Assembly (NCBI GenBank): GCA_013203725.1
Contig: JABMPK010000014.1
Span: 1 to 13,205, forward strand
Reading direction: 5' to 3'
From: Candidatus Uhrbacteria bacterium
Lineage (GTDB): Bacteria; Patescibacteriota; Patescibacteriia; UBA9934; UBA11717
DNA: 13,205 nucleotides
A program made the position numbers and the translations under genes. The notes below the pieces were generated by a model. The model did no database searches. It was not told where the DNA came from and saw only the letters and a program-made list of their open reading frames with translations. How positions within the stretch are numbered: the stretch's first letter is position 1; each line of letters opens with the position of its first letter. Shown piece after piece: positions 7,852 to 13,205 of this stretch.

Positions 7852-8910
7852 TTAAATAAAGGGTTGGCGTCCGTCTGTCGCAGATGGTAGTGCTAGATCA
7901 CGCAACAGTTCTGGTTTTTCAAGCAATAATCCCGCTCCTCTAGCCATACAGGACATTGGATCGTCTGCTATGCGAACAGGTATTGATATTTCTTTTACAA
8001 TAGCCTCATCAAGTCCGTTCAAAAGCGCGCCACCTCCAGTCAAAACAATTCCACGCTCATAAATATCAGCAACCAGTTCTGGCGGCGTCATCTCCAACGT
8101 CTGTTTGATGTTGTCGATTATAAATTTGATTGATCGATGCATCGCATCACGCATCTGAGTATCGTTTGCCATGATCTCCCTTGGCAACCCAGAGATTAAA
8201 TCACGTCCGCGCATAGGCATCACAAGCGGCTCGGTCAAAGGCACAGCCGACCCGATTTTCATTTTGATATCCTCTGCAACCTTGTCACCAATCAACAAGT
8301 TGAAGTTGTCTCTTGCATACTGGACAATGTTCTTGTTGAGCTCTTCTCCGGCAACATGAAGAGCTTTCCATGTAACGACGCCACCGAGTGACACTGCAGC
8401 TATCTCTGTCGTTCCCCCACCAAGATCAACAATCAAACTTCCAACGGATTCCATGACAGGTAAACGTGCACCAAGTGCAGCGGCCATCGCCTTCTCCACA
8501 AGAAACACTTCTCTCGCACCCGCTGACAACACTGCGTCTTCCACTGCTTTGCGCTCAACCTCGGTAATCTCAAGCGGTACGCCAATAACAACACGCGGTC
8601 TTGGCATCAAGGTAAATGTTTCGTGGTGTACAGCGTCAATAAAATGTTTCAGCAGTTTTTCGGTTACTTCAAAGTCGGAGATAACAGCTTTCACCAACGG
8701 CCTTGTTGTAACAATGTGTGGAGGAGTTTTGTCGATCATGTTGCGCGCATCTCTACCAACTGCCAATATCTGCCCTGTTCTGGTATTGATCGCAACAACA
8801 GAGGGCTCGTTAATAACGAGACCTTTTTCCTGAGAAAAGACTAGAGTATTGGACGTTCCAAGATCTATACCAAGGTCTTTTGAGAATTTTCCTAGTAATT
8901 GTTTGAACAT
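7852..8910 (-). CDS. mreB: Rod shape-determining protein MreB (bacterial actin)
   Basis: A 352-residue actin-fold ATPase that forms membrane-bound filaments positioning the wall-elongation machinery. Visible motifs: phosphate-1 loop DLGIDLGTSNT (12-22), phosphate-2 VDLGGGTTE (161-169) and the adenosine motif GIVLTGGGA (287-295). The N-terminal MFKQLLGKF is probably an amphipathic membrane-binding helix, as in other MreB proteins. I chose the ATG at 8910 because it gives this typical N-terminus; a TTG at 8919 would add three residues. Neither has a good ribosome site. It leads mreC, mreD and mrdA, and its own upstream region holds two -10 boxes and a small hairpin. Confidence 0.97.
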   Translation of the reverse strand: MFKQLLGKFSKDLGIDLGTSNTLVFSQEKGLVINEPSVVAINTRTGQILAVGRDARNMIDKTPPHIVTTRPLVKAVISDFEVTEKLLKHFIDAVHHETFTLMPRPRVVIGVPLEITEVERKAVEDAVLSAGAREVFLVEKAMAAALGARLPVMESVGSLIVDLGGGTTEIAAVSLGGVVTWKALHVAGEELNKNIVQYARDNFNLLIGDKVAEDIKMKIGSAVPLTEPLVMPMRGRDLISGLPREIMANDTQMRDAMHRSIKFIIDNIKQTLEMTPPELVADIYERGIVLTGGGALLNGLDEAIVKEISIPVRIADDPMSCMARGAGLLLEKPELLRDLALPSATDGRQPFI

Positions 8911-8917
8911 TGGAGAC

Positions 8918-8937
8918 AAAAAAGAGGGGATCCCCCT
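8918..8937 (-). terminator. Small hairpin plus T-run in the mreB leader (weak terminator or attenuator)
   Basis: On the minus strand AGGGG-GAT-CCCCT forms a five-pair stem with a three-base loop (8925-8937), followed by C and six Ts (8918-8923). The shape is that of a minimal intrinsic terminator. It lies downstream of the two putative mreB -10 boxes and about eight bases before the mreB ATG. It could end transcripts from the upstream cluster, attenuate mreB transcription, or be a weak leader structure. Confidence 0.3.
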
Positions 8938-8951
8938 TCACCCTTTGTTTG

Positions 8952-8979
8952 ATTATACAAAATCTCGGGGATTATACAA
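8952..8979 (-). promoter_or_regulatory. Tandem -10 boxes, putative mreB operon promoter(s)
   Basis: The ten-base sequence TTGTATAATC occurs twice on the minus strand, 19 bases apart, each holding a perfect TATAAT (8971-8976 and 8952-8957). The upstream copy can serve as a poor -35 (TTGTAT, 16-base spacing, three of six matches) for the downstream one; no good -35 is seen for the upstream copy. Transcription from the downstream box would start about 8945, leaving a leader of about 35 bases before mreB. The repeat begins at the stop codon of the membrane-protein gene. Confidence 0.5.
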
Positions 8980-9363
8980 CTAAGTCGCCCGTGATCTTGA
9001 AGTAAGGAAGAACAGCTCGATACAAGCCAAACCTAGAACTAGTAATAGCAAGCTCCATATATTCAGAAATCCCAAATGCGATAGGAACAGTGCAGATACA
9101 ATCATAACGCTAAAAAACGTGCCCTGTCGGAGCGAGCGCGTAAACTGTCGAATTGGGACGTCTGCCTTTCTTAAGTAGACACGCGCGAATGTTCCCATCA
9201 AAGCGAATGTCCCAAGAGTGGCGACGAAGATCACACCATAGAAAATAGCCAACATCCACATTGATAAATCTGACGGATGGATAAATAATACAAAGGCCGC
9301 AACGCCAATCCAGCCTATCAAAGTACTTAGTAGAATTATGATCATTATATTACGAAGTGGCAT
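8980..9363 (-). CDS. Small integral membrane protein of unknown function, four predicted helices
   Basis: A 127-residue protein I cannot assign to a named family. Hydrophobic segments lie at about residues 6-26, 34-57, 83-99 and 103-121, with a basic loop (YLRKADVPIRQFTRSLRQG, about 61-79) between the second and third, and a basic tail (TSRSRAT). By the positive-inside rule the loop and the C-terminus would be cytoplasmic, giving a two-hairpin topology. I chose the ATG at 9363; a GTG at 9387 would add eight residues, and an ATG at 9345 would start right at the first helix just after the upstream stop. It overlaps the end of the DciA-like gene by 14 bases, so it is probably co-translated with it, and it is followed by the mreB promoter region. 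Confidence 0.75.
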   Translation of the reverse strand: MPLRNIMIIILLSTLIGWIGVAAFVLFIHPSDLSMWMLAIFYGVIFVATLGTFALMGTFARVYLRKADVPIRQFTRSLRQGTFFSVMIVSALFLSHLGFLNIWSLLLLVLGLACIELFFLTSRSRAT

Positions 9364-9706
9364 ATGGGTCGTCGTGCCAACTAGCACCTCTATTCGCCGA
9401 GGAACGATGCATTACGTAAATTTCGCGAACTTCTGCACCCGGCACTCGTTCAGTTATTGATTCTGTAAGAGCTTTGTTTTGTAAGTTAATTTCTTGAGCC
9501 ACAGCAGCGTGAACACACGCTATAGACAATTTGCCCTCGTCGTAGGACCTGCACTGTACAAACTCAAGTATCCCCTCGTCAAACATTGCTACGAGCGCTT
9601 CATTGCCAGCCTGAACAATAACGGCAGCACCTACCTGACGCATAATCCCGGCACGGCCAATTGCCGCACCAAGCAAGTCACCAATCCTGTTTTCTGTTTT
9701 TTTCAT
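9350..9706 (-). CDS. DUF721 (DciA-like) protein
   Basis: A 118-residue protein matching the DUF721/DciA pattern: an N-terminal helical part (RIGDLLGAAIGRAGI, residues 7-21), then the family's hallmark GKLSIACVHAAVAQEINL (58-75), comparable to GkLxVxVxsaawaqeL, and VPGAEVREIYVMH (88-100), matching the final strand. In other bacteria DciA recruits the replicative helicase DnaB; short DUF721 proteins may bind nucleic acid more generally, so the role here is inferred. The C-terminal tail (about 101-118) is polar and probably disordered. Its ATG overlaps the last base of the helicase stop (TAATG), implying translational coupling with a DNA-processing partner. No strong Shine-Dalgarno is present. 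Confidence 0.7.
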   Translation of the reverse strand: MKKTENRIGDLLGAAIGRAGIMRQVGAAVIVQAGNEALVAMFDEGILEFVQCRSYDEGKLSIACVHAAVAQEINLQNKALTESITERVPGAEVREIYVMHRSSANRGASWHDDPYATS

Positions 9707-12576
9707 TATGATGCTGCTCTAAATGGACAAATGTCTTTGAAGTCACAAAATCTACACATAAATCCTGGAGTTGGCTCAAATTCCCTTCCACGGATTCCGT
9801 TTATTGTTTCCTGTATTGTATCACGAAGCGCATCAAGCTCTTTATCCGTCCCAAGGAACGATATTCTACTGTTATCTTTAAGATAGTGGAACGTAAGCTT
9901 CTTTGGTTCTAGCCCAAAAATATCGCGTGCTGCCAATTGGTAGAGCAGCAACTGCATCTTATCCGTAGCGCTTAGTTTTGAGTCGTCTTTTGGTGTGCCG
10001 GTCTTGTAATCAATAATCTCTACGCCGCCATCAACCGAATCAATACGATCAATACGACCACGAATTGAAATGTCGCCCAGCTTGAGCGTGAACCCTTTCT
10101 CCAGAAATAATGGCTTCGGAATATCAACCAACAGCTCGTCATAGTAGCGCACAAGGCTTACCCTCCCCTCTTCACGATACAAGTCTCGTAGTTTGTCGTC
10201 TTCGTACCACTCGTCAATCCATTGATCATTATAGATTTCCATCAGCTCCTTTTTGTTGACCGAGAGCTTGGACATATCACCTTTGTTTGCGAGTATCTTT
10301 TCAAAGAAGGTCTGCAAAGTGTTATGCATTGTTTTTCCAAAGCTCATTGCATGGTTTCCAAACACCGGGATCTTCAACAGATGCGCAAACTTGTACTGCA
10401 ATGGACAGTGACCGTATGCAGTGAGCTGTGTAAACGAGAAGTTTGTTGGAATTGGAAGTTGCGTACCAGAAGTAAGCACACGGTCGCCAATATCTTCTTC
10501 GAGGAAATGTACGTTGGTCGATCTAGGCTTGAGCGGCTTCTCATGACCAAGCTCAACAAGAAATCTAGAAAGCTTCTTTTCGCGCGACCCGCCATAGTCT
10601 GATCCCGATGTTAGGTAGAGCCGTTCCTTCGCGCGCGTCATCCCAACATACATAAGCCGACGCTCCTCCTCGAGATGCGGGTCCCCATCCTCTTGGAAGT
10701 TGTTCTTGAGTCCGCTTGGTAGTGGAATTGGCGCGGACCTTTTACTCGCCGGAAAACGCAAATCAACCATGTTCACAATAAACACAAACCGATATTCAAG
10801 TCCCTTTGCGCCGTGAAGTGTCAAAACCTGTACCTCGTCTGGGCCAGACTGGTCATTACTCTGCAAACCTCCCTCCTCACCCGCCTTGCGCTCCTGCTCG
10901 AACTCAATCAAAAAATCATGCAAGCTCGCATGTTCCGAAATTTGCACAAACCTCCTTACTCGCTCATAAAACTGTTGCAAGTAGTTCATGTGTTCCGCCT
11001 GTTCGTCCTCAGTCAACTGAAGTACCGCGCCGTATAGGCCAGAACTTTTCAACGCTTGAGCCATAGTCTCAAGAGCATTTCGCCGTCGAGCATATACTCG
11101 TAGTTCCTGAAGCATATCTGAAATCTCCCGAAGTATCCGCGAACCGTCCGGCGACAAACCGGTGACCGACGAACTCATAACCTCAACGATCGACTTACCT
11201 TGTTTCTTAGCTTCGTGAGTCAACGTGACAAGATCGCGCTCGGGAATTCCAAGATTCTCGTGCGACAGTATCCGATAAATACTCGCGCTGTCGTATGGGC
11301 GGTCTACAATTCTAAGAAGCGCGATTGCATCAAGCACAATCGGTTTACGATACAGACCACTTAGCGCCATAAAGCGATACGGAATTCCGTGAACATCAAA
11401 TCCACGCAAAAACGGCTCGGCAGTATCGTTCGCGCGTACAAGAACCGCCATGTCCGCCCAAGTGCACTCATGAGTTTTCTTCAATGCGATCATTTCATCC
11501 ACCACCGCTTTTACCTCACTCTCCAGTGTGTCGGCGTGAATATGTTCCAAGTGTGCATCACCCAAGATCTGACTCTGAAGCTTTTTATCTAGCCCGTGAG
11601 TCTCCTTCAGCCGAGTCTCTAAACGACGAGGATCGTTCTGCTGAATAAAGGAATAAGATGCGTCTAAAATGCCCTGTTGCGAGCGATAGTTCTTTGTGAG
11701 GATTACTCGTGCTGTTTTGGGGAAATCGTCCTCAAATCGCAGTATATTGGCTACAGAAGCACCTCTAAACGAGTATATAGCCTGATCATCGTCGCCAACC
11801 ACCGCTAAATTGTTTTTGGGCTCAGCCAACAGCTTTACAAGCTCGTATTGAGCATAGTTAGTGTCCTGAAACTCGTCAACGATGATGTACTTAAACTGCT
11901 CACGATATCGCTTCAATATCGCCGGTCTCTTCCTAAACAGCTTCAACGTATACATGATCAGCGCACCAAAATCGAGCGTATTACTATCATGCAAAAGTTG
12001 CTCGTACGTCTCATACGCTCCAGCGATCTCGAGCAGACGATCTTTCTCTTCTACATCGATGTCGGTTTGCGACTCTACAAATTTACAATACGCCTCCGGG
12101 TCCACGTCCTCGTCTTTCGCTCGCGAGAAGTGATTCAGCAGTGCACGAAGAAACTTGGTTGGGTTCCCAAGTGGTTTGTAGTAGTCGAGATTGAACTTGT
12201 CTATGTTCTGTCTGACGAGCAACCAAGCATCGACTTCGGTCAAAAGTTGCGCGTCGTTCGAGAGACCAACGTCGAGTCCGTGCTGTTGCAAAATCCGTTG
12301 GCAGAAAGCATGAAACGTCGATATCCAAAGATCGACGTATCCATACGGTAAAAGTTGGTCCACTCTCTCCTCCATCTCGGCCGCTGCTTTTTCTGTAAAC
12401 GTAAGCGCGAGTATTTCGTCTGGCTTCGCTAGCTCTTTCTCAATCAACCAAGCAATACGTCGAGTCATCACCGTGGTCTTCCCTGTTCCTGCTCCTGCAA
12501 TAATCATCAAAGGGCCGTCAGTGTGAGTGACGGCTTCTTTTTGTTCAGCGTTTAGATTCTGCAGGATGTTGGACAT
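9706..12576 (-). CDS. UvrD/PcrA-family helicase fused to a PD-(D/E)XK nuclease with a Cys cluster (AdnB/AddB-like)
   Basis: A 956-residue SF1A DNA helicase with a C-terminal nuclease. Helicase motifs in order: Q-motif region (LNAEQKEAV, 8-16), Walker A GAGTGKTT (28-35), Walker B VDEFQDT (233-239), motif III GDDDQAIYSFRGA (261-273), motif V LTLHGAKGLEY (586-596), motif VI YVGMTRAKERL (643-653). The nuclease domain (about 712-956) has GKTMH (H751), GRIDRID (840-846), IIDYKTG (854-860) and QLLLYQ (875-880). C724 plus C941, C944 and C950 (CX2CX5C) form the spacing used for the 4Fe-4S cluster of AddB and AdnA/AdnB nucleases. The likely role is end resection in double-strand break repair. Simple UvrD/PcrA is about 700-750 residues and lacks the tail. 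The ATG abuts the preceding stop (TAAATG). Confidence 0.95.
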   Translation of the reverse strand: MSNILQNLNAEQKEAVTHTDGPLMIIAGAGTGKTTVMTRRIAWLIEKELAKPDEILALTFTEKAAAEMEERVDQLLPYGYVDLWISTFHAFCQRILQQHGLDVGLSNDAQLLTEVDAWLLVRQNIDKFNLDYYKPLGNPTKFLRALLNHFSRAKDEDVDPEAYCKFVESQTDIDVEEKDRLLEIAGAYETYEQLLHDSNTLDFGALIMYTLKLFRKRPAILKRYREQFKYIIVDEFQDTNYAQYELVKLLAEPKNNLAVVGDDDQAIYSFRGASVANILRFEDDFPKTARVILTKNYRSQQGILDASYSFIQQNDPRRLETRLKETHGLDKKLQSQILGDAHLEHIHADTLESEVKAVVDEMIALKKTHECTWADMAVLVRANDTAEPFLRGFDVHGIPYRFMALSGLYRKPIVLDAIALLRIVDRPYDSASIYRILSHENLGIPERDLVTLTHEAKKQGKSIVEVMSSSVTGLSPDGSRILREISDMLQELRVYARRRNALETMAQALKSSGLYGAVLQLTEDEQAEHMNYLQQFYERVRRFVQISEHASLHDFLIEFEQERKAGEEGGLQSNDQSGPDEVQVLTLHGAKGLEYRFVFIVNMVDLRFPASKRSAPIPLPSGLKNNFQEDGDPHLEEERRLMYVGMTRAKERLYLTSGSDYGGSREKKLSRFLVELGHEKPLKPRSTNVHFLEEDIGDRVLTSGTQLPIPTNFSFTQLTAYGHCPLQYKFAHLLKIPVFGNHAMSFGKTMHNTLQTFFEKILANKGDMSKLSVNKKELMEIYNDQWIDEWYEDDKLRDLYREEGRVSLVRYYDELLVDIPKPLFLEKGFTLKLGDISIRGRIDRIDSVDGGVEIIDYKTGTPKDDSKLSATDKMQLLLYQLAARDIFGLEPKKLTFHYLKDNSRISFLGTDKELDALRDTIQETINGIRGREFEPTPGFMCRFCDFKDICPFRAAS

Positions 12577-12999
12577 TTATGTCACGCTTTCAAATCTAAT
12601 AGAACCATCGTCGTCGATTTGGACCAGCGCGGTCTCCACCTCAAGGTCGACGTGAGCTTCCTTCACGATCCCAGCAGCTGCCTTAAGGTCTGCGTGATGC
12701 TGTGCATCTTCTGCCTCTCTGTCTTCAAACGCACCACGTCCACCATATGCTCCACAGTCTGTGTGATTCATGATGATGAGTTTCTTGATTGCGTGAAGCT
12801 TCTTTGAAAGCTCTATGTGACTCAATGCAGCCTCGTGCCAAGAAGCGGGCTCAGCGGAAACGATAGTCTTCCCCGCCCCGGCGATCGCAACAATATCGCA
12901 ATCATTCAAAATCCCGCGTGTCTCAAGCTCGTTCCGGATTGCAGATCCGAGTCTAAAGTCCATGCAGTGAAGAACCATCGTTGAACATGTGTGTGCCAT
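12577..12999 (-). CDS. Short beta-carbonic-anhydrase-like protein
   Basis: A 140-residue protein with the beta-carbonic anhydrase zinc signature: C12-M-D14-F-R16 (CxDxR, a zinc cysteine plus the Asp-Arg dyad) and H79-T-D-C82-G (HxxCG), followed by AYGG. Between them, VAIAGAGKTIVS sits where the family's RNAGN loop normally lies, and the helix ending at KKLIIMNHTDCG matches the usual strand into the second motif. It would interconvert carbon dioxide and bicarbonate in the cytoplasm. At 140 residues it is much shorter than typical 200-residue enzymes, lacking the N-terminal helices and part of the C-terminal region, so activity is uncertain. It begins a transcription unit with the helicase-nuclease directly behind it. 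No Shine-Dalgarno is seen before the ATG. Confidence 0.8.
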   Translation of the reverse strand: MAHTCSTMVLHCMDFRLGSAIRNELETRGILNDCDIVAIAGAGKTIVSAEPASWHEAALSHIELSKKLHAIKKLIIMNHTDCGAYGGRGAFEDREAEDAQHHADLKAAAGIVKEAHVDLEVETALVQIDDDGSIRFESVT

Positions 13000-13032
13000 A
13001 AAAACAAAATAATGACTTCATTAAATATACGT

Positions 13033-13061
13033 CTTATAGGTCCTATTCGACCTATATGCAA
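13033..13061 (-). promoter_or_regulatory. Putative promoter of the carbonic anhydrase-helicase cluster
   Basis: The minus strand has TTGCAT (13056-13061), a 17-base spacer and TATAAG (13033-13038): three of six and five of six consensus matches at ideal spacing. Transcription would start about 13026 and give a leader of about 27 bases before the ATG at 12999. Lying just after a strong terminator, this is the expected start of a new unit. Nothing else codes in 13000-13092. Confidence 0.5.
13035..13056. promoter_or_regulatory. Operator-like inverted repeat within the promoter
   Basis: TATAGGTC and GACCTATA form perfect eight-base arms around a six-base spacer, exactly filling the space between the -35 and -10 boxes. 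Inside it are three copies of the pentamer ATAGG/CCTAT, two of which also form a tighter palindrome (ATAGG-T-CCTAT). The placement suits a dimeric repressor; no regulator gene is seen in the window to pair with it. Confidence 0.4.
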
Positions 13062-13092
13062 GAGCAGATTATCATGAATCTACATCTAAAAC

Positions 13093-13127
13093 AAAAAAAA
13101 GACGACCCCCGCGAGCGCAGGGGCCGT
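13093..13127 (-). terminator. Strong intrinsic terminator
   Basis: On the minus strand an 11-pair, GC-rich stem (ACGGCCCCTGC pairing with the following GCGGGGGTCGT, two wobble pairs) with a GCTC loop is followed by C and eight Ts (13093-13100). It sits 17 bases after the stop codon of the gene entering from the right edge, so it ends that transcript and separates it from the carbonic anhydrase cluster. Confidence 0.88.
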
Positions 13128-13143
13128 TCCGTAGTACTTCTCT

Positions 13144-13205
13144 CTAGCGAGGCATGCTTCGCGCAACCTCGAATGCTCCCGCTTTGTCCAGGACCACGAA
13201 GTGCG
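13144..13205 (-). CDS. C-terminal end of an unidentified gene
   Basis: The minus strand enters from the right edge and reads 19 codons (HFVVLDKAGAFEVARSMPR) to a TAG at 13144-13146. The other two frames are also open over this short stretch, so the choice rests on the protein-like composition and on the stop lying just ahead of a strong terminator. Too little is visible to name a family. Confidence 0.55.
   Translation of the reverse strand, partial: HFVVLDKAGAFEVARSMPR

Noticed and set aside
11848..12351. Plus-strand open frame of 167 codons inside the helicase gene
   Set aside because: It is the antisense shadow of conserved helicase sequence; composition is odd and no start signal is seen.
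12865..12888. GAGKT in the carbonic anhydrase-like protein as a Walker A nucleotide-binding loop
   Set aside because: The spacing to the zinc motifs fits the beta-CA loop position, and no Walker B or other P-loop features are present.
13035..13056. Inverted repeat as a CRISPR repeat, att site or transposon end
   Set aside because: Only one unit exists, with no spacers, integrase, transposase or target duplication; its overlap with promoter boxes fits an operator better.
1..13205. UGA recoded as glycine or tryptophan
   Set aside because: UGA ends mrdA, mreC, mreD and the nucleotidyltransferase at expected protein lengths, and no in-frame UGA interrupts any gene.

Overview
The window reads as a piece of a small bacterial chromosome, most likely from a Patescibacteria/CPR-type organism. 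That assignment is an inference from several things. The housekeeping genes are tightly packed on one strand with 0-60 base gaps and many ATGA-type overlaps. Several genes lack an obvious Shine-Dalgarno. A compact UvrD-like helicase carries a Cas4/AddB-type nuclease tail, and a DUF721 (DciA-like) gene sits beside it. UGA acts as a normal stop here, which argues against the Absconditabacteria/Gracilibacteria lineages that read it as glycine. No tRNA, rRNA, CRISPR array, insertion sequence or phage gene was found. Every credible gene is on the minus strand; the plus-strand open frames are shadows.

Reading in the direction of transcription (high to low coordinates), the window opens with the last 19 codons of an unidentified gene and its strong intrinsic terminator (about 13093-13127). 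A promoter with an inverted repeat between its -35 and -10 boxes (13033-13061) then drives a first cluster: a short beta-carbonic-anhydrase-like protein, a 956-residue UvrD/AdnB-like helicase-nuclease, a DciA-like protein and a four-helix membrane protein of unknown function.

A second cluster begins after two tandem TATAAT boxes and a small hairpin with a T-run (8918-8976). It is the rod-shape and cell-wall elongation set mreB, mreC, mreD and mrdA (PBP2). The mrdA gene is broken by a frameshift near 4884-4905 that separates its KTG active-site motif from the rest of the enzyme. No rodA follows. greA is next.

A third transcription unit may start at a promoter just after greA. It contains lysS, a RibL/TagD-type nucleotidyltransferase and serS, followed by the start of a membrane-anchored POTRA protein that looks like FtsQ and runs off the left edge (779 to 1). 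The window therefore links DNA repair and replication loading, cell elongation, transcript cleavage, aminoacyl-tRNA synthesis and the start of a division cluster. Most of this is conserved core biology. I found no clear new defence or mobile system. The points most worth a second look are the mrdA frameshift, the operator-like repeat before the carbonic anhydrase gene, the single-chain helicase-nuclease, and the leader of mreB.
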